DNA of 64,000 nt from Acidimicrobiia bacterium (GTDB lineage Bacteria > Actinomycetota > Acidimicrobiia > Acidimicrobiales > CAIXPF01), in NCBI GenBank assembly GCA_947476745.1, contig CANJRG010000002.1, forward strand, positions 310,001 through 374,000, given 5' to 3'. Positions 30,561 through 38,890 of the stretch are shown here, piece by piece (position 1 is the stretch's first letter; the number at the start of each line of letters is the position of its first letter). The position numbers and the translations under genes were made by a program. Under the pieces are notes generated by a model. That model did no database searches and was not told the DNA's origin. It saw only the letters and a program-made list of their open reading frames with translations.

Positions 30561-30591
30561 CGAATCGACGCAGCGAATCGGCGCCGAATCG
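30561..30591. repeat. CGAATCG box cluster upstream of the F420-type oxidoreductase
   Basis: Three CGAATCG boxes at 30561, 30574 and 30585. The last two are exactly 11 bp apart, the pitch of the paired boxes elsewhere. The last box ends 19 bp before the ATG at 30611, a position suited to an operator. Confidence 0.85.
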
Positions 30592-30610
30592 GCGCGCCTA
30601 GTCTCCGGCC

Positions 30611-31549
30611 ATGACCAAGGTCGGTTACCTCCTGCCCACTCGTGAGGCCATCATGGCCGGCGAGCCCGCCACCGCCCGCCTGCTCGCCCTCGCCGAACAG
30701 GCCGAACGGTGCGGGTTCGATTCGCTCTGGGTCGGTGACTCCCTGTTGGCCCGAACCCGGCACGAACCGCTCACCCTGCTCGCCGCCCTCGCCGCCCGCA
30801 CCGAACGGGTCGAGCTCGGCACCGCGGTGCTGCTGCCGGCGCTGCGCAACCCGGTCGTGCTCGCCCAGATCGTGGCCACCCTCGATCGCCTCGCCGAGGG
30901 CCGGCTCATCCTCGGGGTCGGCATCGCCGCCAACACCGCAGCCGCGCGCGCCGAGTTCGCCGCCGCCGGGGTCGATTTCAGTCAGCGCGTCGGCCGTCTG
31001 GTGCACGGCCTGCGTTTGTGCCGCGAGCTGTGGAGCGGACAGCCGGTGACCTGGGACGGCCCGTACTGGACGCTGACCGACCAGAGCCTGCAGCCCACCC
31101 CCCACCGCCCGGGTGGGCCACCCATCTGGCTCGGCGGGTCGGCCGCGGCGGCGTTGGCCCGGGCCGGACGGCTCTACGACGGCTGGTTCCCTGTCGGCGG
31201 CGAGGTCGAGGGCTTCCGGAACGGCATGGACGCCGTTCGCCAAGCTGCGACCGAGGCCGGACGCGATGCCGGCACGGTCACCGGCGCCTGCTACGTGACG
31301 GTGGCCATCCACGACCGGCCGGCCGAGGCCGAGGCGATGCTCGAGCGCTTCCTCGCCGACTACTACGCGCCCGCCCCGGCGGCGGTGATGCGCACGATCC
31401 AGAGCTGCTACGCGGGGCCCCTCGAGGGAGCCGCCGAGTACCTCGCAGGCTTCGCCCGTGCCGGGGTCGACCATCTCTGCCTGCGCTTCTGCGGCGACCA
31501 TGCCGAGAACCTCGACCGTTTCGCCGGCATCGCCTCCCAGCTGCGCTGA
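30611..31549 (+). CDS. LLM-class F420-dependent oxidoreductase
   Basis: A 312-residue bacterial-luciferase-like TIM barrel. It has GFDSLWVGDSL near the start, TERVELGTAVLLPALRNPVVLAQ in the middle, GRLILGVGIA and IWLGGSAAAALARAGRLYDGW, the standard LLM sequence order. F420 rather than FMN is expected in actinobacteria. It may reduce or oxidise a ketone, imine or activated alkene; substrate unknown. CGAATCG boxes lie just upstream. The thioesterase gene follows after about 30-65 bp. Confidence 0.9.
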   Translation: MTKVGYLLPTREAIMAGEPATARLLALAEQAERCGFDSLWVGDSLLARTRHEPLTLLAALAARTERVELGTAVLLPALRNPVVLAQIVATLDRLAEGRLILGVGIAANTAAARAEFAAAGVDFSQRVGRLVHGLRLCRELWSGQPVTWDGPYWTLTDQSLQPTPHRPGGPPIWLGGSAAAALARAGRLYDGWFPVGGEVEGFRNGMDAVRQAATEAGRDAGTVTGACYVTVAIHDRPAEAEAMLERFLADYYAPAPAAVMRTIQSCYAGPLEGAAEYLAGFARAGVDHLCLRFCGDHAENLDRFAGIASQLR

Positions 31550-31579
31550 ACCACCGGGCCAGCCAGGCCCGGCGCGGGT

Positions 31580-32407
31580 TTGTCCGCTGCCGGACCGAGC
31601 GGCCAGGCTCCGGTGGTGGACTGGATCGACTTCCTCGGGATGCAACGCACCGCGAACCCCCGACGGTGGCTGCTCCCGGTGACCGACGCCGTCACCGGTG
31701 GTGCGGGCCAACTGTTCGGCGGGTGCGGATTCGGAGGCGCCGCCGCGCTGCTCGAGCAGCTCACCGGCAAACCGGTCGCCTGGGCCACGGCGCAGTTCCT
31801 CTCCAACGCCTTCCCGCCCGAGGAGCTGCAGCTGCAGGCCGAGGTCCCCGTCGAGGGCCACAACTTCTCCCAGGCCCGCGTGGTCGGCCGGGTCGGGGAC
31901 CGTGAGATCTTCACGGTGCTCGCGGCGCTGGGCTCCAAGCGCTTCGACGGATCGGGCCGGTGGCGGGTCATGCCCGATGTCCCGGCGCCGCAGCTGTGCT
32001 CCCCCTCCACCGTGTTCGGCCCCCAGCCCGGCGGGTTGAGCCGGCGGCTCGAGCGCCGCGTCGCGGTCGGCCCCTGGGGCGACGAGGAGTCCAGCCCCTG
32101 CGGCACCATGCGGATCTGGGTCCGGCTGCCCGATGAACTGGTCGGCACGACCGTGGGGTTGTGCATCGCCGCCGACTTCCTACCGATGGGGCTGCGCGCC
32201 GCCATCGGCAGACCGCTGTTCGGGGCCAGCCTCGACAACACGGTGCGGTTCGTGGGCCGCGCCGCCACCGAGTGGGTGCTCGCCGACATGCAGATGGACA
32301 CCCTGGTCGACGGCGTCGGCCACGGATCGGTCCAGTTGTTCTCCGCCGCGGGCGAGCTGCTGGCCATCGCCTCGCAGAGCTGCGCCATGCGCGAAATGCC
32401 CGACTGA
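31580..32407 (+). CDS. Acyl-CoA thioesterase, double hot-dog (TesB-like)
   Basis: About 275 residues. The first hot-dog contains the helix GAGQLFGGCGFGGAAALLEQLTG and strands AWATAQFLSNAF; the second contains SLDNTVRFVG and VLADMQMDTLVDGVGHGSVQLFSAAGELLAIASQ, the TesB C-terminal pattern with Asp and the QS-type active-site region. It would hydrolyse an acyl-CoA. The start is not certain: TTG 31580 opens the frame, but GTG at 31613 or 31616 is equally plausible. It may be co-transcribed with the upstream oxidoreductase. Confidence 0.82.
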   Translation: MSAAGPSGQAPVVDWIDFLGMQRTANPRRWLLPVTDAVTGGAGQLFGGCGFGGAAALLEQLTGKPVAWATAQFLSNAFPPEELQLQAEVPVEGHNFSQARVVGRVGDREIFTVLAALGSKRFDGSGRWRVMPDVPAPQLCSPSTVFGPQPGGLSRRLERRVAVGPWGDEESSPCGTMRIWVRLPDELVGTTVGLCIAADFLPMGLRAAIGRPLFGASLDNTVRFVGRAATEWVLADMQMDTLVDGVGHGSVQLFSAAGELLAIASQSCAMREMPD

Positions 32408-32474
32408 ATCGCGGTTGCGGCTCGGCCGGGCCGATACCGGGCAGGCCGGGCACCGACCGGCCCACCGACGACGA

Positions 32475-32870
32475 TCAGGTCAGCTCGAAGTACGTCCGCA
32501 TCGGTTCGGGGGTGCGCTCGCGGTCGAACTCGAACAGCTCGAGCAGCACCCCGTCGGGACCGGGCACCATGGCATAGCGGAACTGCTCGGCCTCCTTGAT
32601 ACCCCGCGGTACGGCCACCCCGCCGGCCTCGAGGCGGGCCACCACCGCCGGCAGGTCGGTGACGTTCATGCCGAGGTGGTTGATCGGCCCTCGCTGGTTG
32701 GGGGCCTGGTCGTAGAAGTTGAGGCGGCCCGACCCCACCCGCACCAGCACGTTGCGGGACCCGGCCAGTGCGACGTCGGCCACTACCTCGGCGTCGAAGA
32801 ACCGGGTGTAGAAGCCCAGGGCCCCGTCGAGGTCCGCGGACATCAGATGCGCGTGATGAAAGCTGGTCAT
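32475..32870 (-). CDS. VOC-superfamily protein
   Basis: 131 residues, a full two-module VOC fold: FHHAHLMSADLDGALGFYTRFFDAEV, then PINHLGMNVTDL and a C-terminal PDGVLLELFEFD with the metal Glu. His6, the NHLG His and that Glu are candidate ligands. Methylmalonyl-CoA epimerase and glyoxalase-type relatives look similar. The ATG at 32870 is only 24 bp from the divergent ATG at 32895, so the promoters must overlap the opposite coding regions or both messages are leaderless. Confidence 0.87.
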   Translation of the reverse strand: MTSFHHAHLMSADLDGALGFYTRFFDAEVVADVALAGSRNVLVRVGSGRLNFYDQAPNQRGPINHLGMNVTDLPAVVARLEAGGVAVPRGIKEAEQFRYAMVPGPDGVLLELFEFDRERTPEPMRTYFELT

Positions 32871-32894
32871 GACCGCAGTCTCTACTGTTCAGCC

Positions 32895-33818
32895 ATGCCG
32901 AGCGCAGCCGACACCACCTCCGCCGTCCTGGTCACCGAGGCGCAACGGGCCGACTACGAACGCCACGGCTACCTGCTGCTGCCATCGTTCCTGGCGCCGT
33001 CGCGGCTGGAGCGGCTGCGTGCGGTGGCAGCCACCTACGTCGAGGCCAGCCGGGCACCGGACGCCTCACCGCGGATCTTCGACGTCGAGCCGGGCCATTC
33101 GGCGGAGACCCCCCGGCTGCGACGGCTCATCAGCCCCGTCGACCTCGACCCGACCATTCGCGAGCTCGCCCTGCGAGGCCCGATCGCCGGGCTGGCGGTC
33201 AGCCTGCTCGGCGGCCCCGCCCGCTTCCACCACTCCAAGCTCAACTTCAAGTGGTTCGACGGCGGCGAGGAGATCAAGTGGCACCAGGACATCCAGTTCT
33301 GGCCCCACAGCGACTTCAGCCCGCTCACCATCGGCATCTACCTCGAGGACGTCGACAACGAGATGGGCCCCATGGGGGTCGTGCCCGGCAGCCACCAGGG
33401 CGAGCTGTACGACCTCTACGACGGCGAAGGCCGTTGGACCGGCGCACTCGAGGACTCCGACCTGCCGCGTGCCGGGCTCGACCGGGCCGTCTACCTGCGG
33501 GGTCCGGCGGGCTCGGTGACGGTCCACAACTGCTGCGCGGTCCACGGTTCGATGCCCAACCTGTCGCCCCGGGCCCGGCCGCTGCTGCTGATGACGTACT
33601 CGGCGGCGGAGTCCTTCCCGCTGCTCGGGGTCGGCACCAACGGACGCACCGGCAAGCTCACCGGCACCTTGGTGGGTGGCCCCTCCCCCCGATGGATCAC
33701 CGTCGGCGGACGCCGGATGCCCGCAGCGCCGAACTGGTCGCAGGGCGGGTACCACACCATCTTCGACGTTCAACAGACCGAGGGCGGGTCGCAACCGTCC
33801 GACGACGCAGCCCGCTGA
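32895..33818 (+). CDS. Phytanoyl-CoA dioxygenase family protein
   Basis: A 307-residue Fe(II)/2-oxoglutarate oxygenase. The iron-binding HxD is in WHQD (His130, Asp132) and the distal His in AVHGS (His217). A following basic segment SPRARPLLLMTYSA would hold the 2-oxoglutarate carboxylate. The N-terminus ADYERHGYLLLPSFLAPSRLERLR is the family's first helix-strand unit. It would hydroxylate an aliphatic acid, CoA ester or small molecule. Its start is 24 bp from a divergent VOC gene. Confidence 0.92.
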   Translation: MPSAADTTSAVLVTEAQRADYERHGYLLLPSFLAPSRLERLRAVAATYVEASRAPDASPRIFDVEPGHSAETPRLRRLISPVDLDPTIRELALRGPIAGLAVSLLGGPARFHHSKLNFKWFDGGEEIKWHQDIQFWPHSDFSPLTIGIYLEDVDNEMGPMGVVPGSHQGELYDLYDGEGRWTGALEDSDLPRAGLDRAVYLRGPAGSVTVHNCCAVHGSMPNLSPRARPLLLMTYSAAESFPLLGVGTNGRTGKLTGTLVGGPSPRWITVGGRRMPAAPNWSQGGYHTIFDVQQTEGGSQPSDDAAR

Positions 33819-33980
33819 GGACCACCGGAAGCGCGACCCCGTGCCGTCGACCCCGACCAGGTCGCCGTTCGGTGTGGCTCGATCCTGACGGCGTGCGATA
33901 CTGGCGACCTCACGCGCCCCCACCACCGGGGCTTCGTGTACGGAACGCAGGTGCGGCAGCGCCACGGCGAAGGGGAGACC

Positions 33981-35690
33981 ATGACGACCAACACCCAGGA
34001 GTACTACGACACCATCAAGCAGCGCTTCGCCGAGGAGCGCGACCTGCGGCTGTCGTACCGGCCCGAGGGCACCTCGCAGTACATCACCGAGCTCGAGGGC
34101 GACCTCGCCCGCTACGAGCAGGACGCCTCCGCGCCGGATCTCACGCCGCGTGATCCCATCAGCGACCACGTCGAGGTTCTGTTCATCGGCGGCGGCTTCT
34201 CCGCCCTGCTGACCTCAGGCCGTCTGCGCGAGCGCGGGGTCGAGTCGATCCGCATCGTCGAGCGGGGCGCCGACGTCGGCGGCACCTGGTACTGGAACCG
34301 GTACCCGGGCATCGCCTGCGACGTGGTCGCCTACGATTACCTGCCGCTGCTCGACGAGACCGGCTACATCCCCTCCCGCCACTACGCCGGCGGCGAGGAG
34401 ATCTACAAGTACTGCCAGCTCATCGCCCGCAAGTACGACCTCTACGGCCTCGCCGTGTTCCAGACCACGGTCACCTCGACCACCTGGGACGAGGCGAACA
34501 ACGTGTGGCGGGTCGCGACCGACCGCGGCGACACCATCACCGCCACGTTCGTGGTCTGCGCCAACGGCACCCTCACCAAGCCCAAGCTGGCCCGTATCGC
34601 CGGCATGGAGACCTTTGCCGGTCACTCCTTCCACACCTCGCGCTGGGACTACGAGTACACCGGCTCCAACCTCGAGAACCTCCACGACAAGGTCGTGGGC
34701 ATCATCGGTACCGGCGCCACCGCGGTGCAGGCCATCCCCCACCTCGGCGCCAACGCCAAGGAGTTGTTCGTGTTCCAGCGGACGCCGTCCTCGATCGACG
34801 TGCGCGACGACTGGGAGACCGACCCCGAGTGGGCGGCCAAGCTCGAGCCGGGCTGGCAGGCGGCACGGCGGGCCAAGGCCTTCACCGAGCCCCCGCTGAC
34901 AACCCTTCAGCTGCAGCGCCGTTCGGCCTTCACGGCCGAGGAGAAGCTTCGGGCCCAGGAGAACGGCAACATCGACTACATGATGCGCATCCACAAGCGC
35001 ATCGACGAGATCGTCGAGAACCAGGCCACCGCAGACGCCCTCAAGCCCTGGTACATGTTCATGTGCAAGCGGCCGTGCTTCCACAACGACTACCTGCCCA
35101 CCTTCAACCGGCCGACTGTGCACCTGGTGGACACCCACGGCAAGGGCATCAACGAGATCGGCCCGGGTGGCCCGATCTTCGAGGGCAAGGAGTACCAGCT
35201 CGACGTGCTCATCTACGCCACCGGCTTCGAGGTCCAGAAGACGGGCACGTGGAATCGCATCCTCGGCGAGGGCGGCCGGGACCTGCAGGACAAGTACGTC
35301 GACGGCATCCGCACCCTGCTCGGCATCCATACCCACGGGTATCCGAACATGTTCATCATGGGCGGCTACCAGGCATCGTTCAACTTCAACCTGACCGACG
35401 TGCTGCAGGCCCAGGGCGACCACATCGCCGCCTGCATCGACTACGCCCGTACCAACGGGTACGCCACGATCGACTGCACCGAGTCGGCCGAGGACTGGTG
35501 GGTCGAGGAAATCATCGAGCACCGCGGCAAGACCAACCGCAACGCCGAGTGCACCCCCGGCTACTACAACTTCGAGGGCGAGTTCAACCGTCGCCAGGAC
35601 GGCAACTACAACGGCGGCTTCCCCAAGTACTACGCCCACCTCGGCGCAGCGCGGGAGAAGATGACGGAGAACTTCTCCTTCACCTCCTGA
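33981..35690 (+). CDS. Flavin-containing Baeyer-Villiger monooxygenase with N-terminal extension
   Basis: 569 residues. An N-terminal extension of about 60 residues precedes the FAD motif GGGFSA (70-75). The Baeyer-Villiger fingerprint reads FAGHSFHTSRWD from residue 212, with Asp in place of the more common Pro, a known variant. The NADPH motif GTGATA follows. Late ATGF and the C-terminal aromatic region fit 4-hydroxyacetophenone or steroid monooxygenase-type enzymes. ATG 33981 has GGGGAG 4 bases upstream of the final ACC. It is similar to the enzyme at 9189 only in general fold. A perfect 38-bp palindrome follows its stop. Confidence 0.94.
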   Translation: MTTNTQEYYDTIKQRFAEERDLRLSYRPEGTSQYITELEGDLARYEQDASAPDLTPRDPISDHVEVLFIGGGFSALLTSGRLRERGVESIRIVERGADVGGTWYWNRYPGIACDVVAYDYLPLLDETGYIPSRHYAGGEEIYKYCQLIARKYDLYGLAVFQTTVTSTTWDEANNVWRVATDRGDTITATFVVCANGTLTKPKLARIAGMETFAGHSFHTSRWDYEYTGSNLENLHDKVVGIIGTGATAVQAIPHLGANAKELFVFQRTPSSIDVRDDWETDPEWAAKLEPGWQAARRAKAFTEPPLTTLQLQRRSAFTAEEKLRAQENGNIDYMMRIHKRIDEIVENQATADALKPWYMFMCKRPCFHNDYLPTFNRPTVHLVDTHGKGINEIGPGGPIFEGKEYQLDVLIYATGFEVQKTGTWNRILGEGGRDLQDKYVDGIRTLLGIHTHGYPNMFIMGGYQASFNFNLTDVLQAQGDHIAACIDYARTNGYATIDCTESAEDWWVEEIIEHRGKTNRNAECTPGYYNFEGEFNRRQDGNYNGGFPKYYAHLGAAREKMTENFSFTS

Positions 35691-35722
35691 GGTCCGCTGC
35701 CCAAACGCTCGGACCATTCGTC

Positions 35723-35760
35723 ACGAGGCCGGCGAATCGACGTCGATTCGCCGGCCTCGT
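35723..35760. terminator. 38-bp perfect palindrome, probable terminator
   Basis: Nineteen bases and their exact complement with no loop bases, centred at 35741/35742, 32 bp after the monooxygenase stop. Its core is CGAATCGACGTCGATTCG, an inverted form of the paired box found elsewhere. It could fold as a strong terminator hairpin or bind a dimeric protein. Confidence 0.8.
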
Positions 35761-35857
35761 CGCGTCCCTGGGCCCCGTGCGGGCCGCGTCCGGGGCCCGG
35801 CATCTGCGGCAGCGCCGACCGGGACCGCCTGGGCCTACCGAGCAGGGTACGTTCCCG

Positions 35858-35976
35858 GGTTTGTAGCGAAGTGGTTTCCTTCGACGGACATCTCGTCGTT
35901 GGCCAACGCGAATGTCCTGGTCAGAGCGTTGTCCCCTGCGGGTCTCCGGCACGCTCGAACCACTCGGCTACAAACC
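35858..35976 (+). repeat. 119-bp inverted-repeat element, family 2, copy D
   Basis: Ends are GGTTTGTAGCGAAGTGGTT (35858-35876) and AACCACTCGGCTACAAACC (35958-35976), complementary at 17 of 19 positions. A second copy of the same length lies at 58631-58749, with matching CACGCTCGA before the right end. The interior has no gene. It is distinct from the GAGACC family by sequence but similar in design. Confidence 0.88.
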
Positions 35977-36068
35977 GGATCTACCGACGGCGCTCAGCCA
36001 GGCCAGCACGACCCCACCGGGCCGGACGGCCCCGATCAGCCAGGCCGGGCCGAACCCGGGCGAGATGA

Positions 36069-36512
36069 TCAGCGAAGCACCCGCCACTGCACCAGCGTGA
36101 ACGGCGTCGGGCTGTCGTCGTGGTCCTCGAAGACGGCCTCGACCCGGTCGCCGATGGCGAAGGGCTGCATCGGGTCGCCGAACAGGTTGCCGACCATGCG
36201 GACCCCGCCGGCGTGCGGCAACTCGACGAGCACGACGGTGTAGGGCACGGCATCGGCCAGCGCACCGTGCACCGGGTGCCAGGGCCGCTGCCAGGAGTAC
36301 AGCACCCCCTCCGGCGCAACCTGGTCCCAGCCGATGGCGAAGGAGCGGCAACCGTGGCAGTTCCACTCCGGGCCCCACTGCCACGTACCGCACTCGGGAC
36401 AGTGCTGGACCCACAGTTCGTGACGCCGCGTGCCTTCCCAGTACGGGCGGTCGAGCCCGTCACGGGCCGGCACCGGGGCGGGAAGGCCTTCCGGCAGGAC
36501 GTAGTCGCTCAT
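36069..36512 (-). CDS. DUF35 OB-fold protein with zinc ribbon
   Basis: A 147-residue acyl-CoA-associated DUF35 protein. The rubredoxin-like zinc ribbon is CPECGTWQWGPEWNCHGC, with four Cys, followed by an OB fold (GVLYSWQRPWHPVHG, YTVVLVELPHAGGVRMVGNL). Such proteins partner thiolase-like enzymes, including Ltp2-type side-chain aldolases and HMG-CoA synthase complexes. Its ATG overlaps the stop of the thiolase-like gene by one base (TGATG), indicating a complex made in equal amounts. Confidence 0.93.
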   Translation of the reverse strand: MSDYVLPEGLPAPVPARDGLDRPYWEGTRRHELWVQHCPECGTWQWGPEWNCHGCRSFAIGWDQVAPEGVLYSWQRPWHPVHGALADAVPYTVVLVELPHAGGVRMVGNLFGDPMQPFAIGDRVEAVFEDHDDSPTPFTLVQWRVLR

Positions 36513-37702
36513 CAGCCCAACACCTCTGCGCTCCCGAAGATGGCGGCGGAGACGACCTCGACCATCGGTCCGGCATTGACGAAGCTCACCTTCGCCCCCG
36601 GCACCTGGTTGGTCGAGGTACCCCGCACTTGGCGGACCGCCTCGATCACCAGGCCGAGGCCGTGCATGTAGCACTCGGCGAGGTTCCCGCCGCTGGTGTT
36701 GAGCGGCAGCTTGCCACTGGGGGCGATCAGGTTGTCGAAGGTGAGGACCTCGTTGGCCGACTCGTAGGTGCAGAACCCGCTCTCGATCAGGCTCATCACC
36801 ACCGCCCCGGTGAAGTTCTCGTAGCTCTGCACCACGTCGACATCGGCGGGAGTCACCCCGGCCTGCTGGTACAGCCGGGGGATGACCGGCTTGAGCGAGG
36901 ACGTCACGTAGTCGGGCTGGTTGTGCCCGGCGACGCCGGAACGGCGCGGGCCGCCCTGCTGGGCGCCGAGCACGTACACCGGCCGGTCGGTGAGATCACG
37001 GGCCCGTTCCGCCGACATCACGATCACGGCGGCCGCACCGTCGTTCTCGAGGCAGACGTCGTAGAGGTGGAACGGCTCGGTGATCCAACGCGAGGCGTCG
37101 TAGGCCTCCGGGGTGAGGGGCCGGCCGTACATCACCGCCCGGGGGTTGTTCTGGGCGTGGTGATATGCCGCCAGCGACACGGCCTTGAGGGTGTCGGGGC
37201 TGATGCCGTGATCGTGGAACAGCCGGGTGGTGCGCATGGCGTAGGTCTGCGCCGGCGACATCACCCCGTAGGGCGCCGTCAGCGCCGCCGCCCCGGAGAT
37301 CGTGCTGCTGCGGGCCCCCTGCCCGAAGCGGCCGAACTGGCCCTGGGCCAGACCGCGGTAGGCCACCACACAGTCGGCCGAACCCGACAGCACGGCGGCA
37401 CTGGCGTTCTGCACCGCGGCCGCCGCCCCGCCACCGCCCCCGCCCCACTGCATGTTCGAGTAGCGGATGACGTCGCAGCCGAGCGCAGCCGACAGCCGTG
37501 CCGGGGTGTTGCGGTCATTGGAGTAGGAGCAGAAGCCGTCGATCGTGGACGGGTCGATGCCGGCGTCGGCACAAGCGGCCAGGATGGCCCGCAGCACCAA
37601 CACGAACTCCGGATCGGGCGACTGCCCCCGCTTGTAGTACGTGGTCTCGCCGACGCCGACCACGGCGACGCGACCTCGCAGCGAGTGTTCGAGTTCCCCC
37701 AT
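36512..37702 (-). CDS. Thiolase-superfamily lipid-transfer/aldolase-like protein (Ltp2 type)
   Basis: A 396-residue thiolase-fold protein. The start VAVVGVGETTYYKRG and the C-terminal NTSGGNLAECYMHGLG fit the SCP2-thiolase/lipid-transfer group. The usual nucleophilic Cys region reads MQWGGGGGGAAAAVQNA, with no Cys, so ordinary thiolysis is unlikely. Ltp2-like relatives are retro-aldolases acting on CoA-linked side chains with a DUF35 partner, and exactly that partner is encoded next, overlapping by one base. Inference: a DUF35-dependent acyl-CoA aldolase. A beta-hydroxy tertiary acyl-CoA would be a plausible substrate. Confidence 0.85.
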   Translation of the reverse strand: MGELEHSLRGRVAVVGVGETTYYKRGQSPDPEFVLVLRAILAACADAGIDPSTIDGFCSYSNDRNTPARLSAALGCDVIRYSNMQWGGGGGGAAAAVQNASAAVLSGSADCVVAYRGLAQGQFGRFGQGARSSTISGAAALTAPYGVMSPAQTYAMRTTRLFHDHGISPDTLKAVSLAAYHHAQNNPRAVMYGRPLTPEAYDASRWITEPFHLYDVCLENDGAAAVIVMSAERARDLTDRPVYVLGAQQGGPRRSGVAGHNQPDYVTSSLKPVIPRLYQQAGVTPADVDVVQSYENFTGAVVMSLIESGFCTYESANEVLTFDNLIAPSGKLPLNTSGGNLAECYMHGLGLVIEAVRQVRGTSTNQVPGAKVSFVNAGPMVEVVSAAIFGSAEVLG

Positions 37703-37777
37703 GGCCAGGACCCTACCGGGTCCCTGCCGTCACCGCAGACAGGCCGGACGGGACGAGGCGGGCCGTCCGAACAGGAC

Positions 37778-37819
37778 GGGCGCGCACACGGGCAGGCCGG
37801 GCGCGCACACGGGCAGGCC
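37778..37819. repeat. Two-copy 21-bp tandem repeat
   Basis: Two identical 21-bp units (37778-37798 and 37799-37819), beginning GGGCGCGCACACGGGCAGG, in the divergent gap between the thiolase-like gene and the SDR at 37911. They could lie in the promoter region of either. Confidence 0.95.
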
Positions 37820-37910
37820 GGGAACCGACCCGGGTAACGTCCCCACCCACACCAGGACCCACACCCGCGGCGGCAGCACGCCGCGGGCCGAGGCACACGA
37901 GGAGTCGGAC

Positions 37911-38783
37911 ATGAGCGGACGCTTGGAGGGCAAGGTGGCCATCGTCACCGGCGGGGCCAGCGGGATGGGGCTGGGCACCGTCGAACGCTTCCTGGACGAA
38001 GGCGCGGCTGTCGTGGCCGCTGACCTCAACACCGCCAAGGGCGACGAACTGCTCACCGCCGCCGCCCGGCGGGGCCAGGCCGACCGGGTGCGCTTCAGCC
38101 GGACCGACGTGTCGGTCGAGGCCGACGTGGCCGCACTGGTCGAACAGGCCACCGAGTCCTTCGGCGGGCTCGACATCATGTTCAACAATGCCGGCATCGG
38201 TGGGGCCTTCGGACCGGTCACCGAGCTCGAGGCCGACGCCTGGGACGAGACCTTCGCCATCGACGTGCGCTCGGTGTTCCTCGGCATCAAGCACGCAGCC
38301 CGGGTCATGATCGCCGCCGGCAAGGGCGGATCGATCATCAACACCGCGTCCGTCGCTGGCCTCGGTGGTGGCGCCGGCCCGGTCGCCTACTCCTCGGCCA
38401 AGGCGGCGGTGGCCAACCTCTCGGTCACCACTGCGTTGGAACTGGCCCCGTACCGCATCCGGGTCAACGCCATCTGCCCGGGCGTGATCTACACGCCGCT
38501 GATGCACCAGGGCGACCCCGACGCCGCAGACGAATGGGTCCAGGCTCTGCAGCCCTGGCCCGATCGCGGCCTGCCCGAACACATCGCTGGGGCTGCGCTG
38601 TTCCTGGCATCGGACGACTCGGCGTTCGTGACCGGCCAGGCCATCGCGGTCGACGGCGGGCTACTCGCGGCCGGACCCCGGGTGACCCAGTTCGGCCACG
38701 CGTTCAAAGACCTGAACAAGCTGGTCGGCTTCGCCTACGGCACCACCGGCCAGAAGCCCCGGTACCGCCGCCTCGAAGGCTGA
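37911..38783 (+). CDS. Short-chain dehydrogenase/reductase
   Basis: A 290-residue classical SDR. Cofactor motif TGGASGMG (about 12-19), acidic Asp in AADLNTA selecting NAD, NNAGIGG, catalytic Ser in NTASVAGLGGG and YSSAK. It carries a 35-residue C-terminal extension (RVTQFGHAFKDLNKLVGFAYGTTG) beyond the usual VDGGLLA end. ATG 37911 has a GGAG 6 bases upstream. It is divergent from the thiolase/DUF35 operon and could provide a dehydrogenation step for the same route. Confidence 0.92.
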   Translation: MSGRLEGKVAIVTGGASGMGLGTVERFLDEGAAVVAADLNTAKGDELLTAAARRGQADRVRFSRTDVSVEADVAALVEQATESFGGLDIMFNNAGIGGAFGPVTELEADAWDETFAIDVRSVFLGIKHAARVMIAAGKGGSIINTASVAGLGGGAGPVAYSSAKAAVANLSVTTALELAPYRIRVNAICPGVIYTPLMHQGDPDAADEWVQALQPWPDRGLPEHIAGAALFLASDDSAFVTGQAIAVDGGLLAAGPRVTQFGHAFKDLNKLVGFAYGTTGQKPRYRRLEG

Positions 38784-38890
38784 CTCCGGCGGCCAACCCG
38801 CACCCGGCCACCACCCAGCCACCGCCCGGCCACGCCGGACCGCAGGTCCGCCCGGTCGCGCCCCGGCGGACCGCGCCGGACGTCGGGCGG

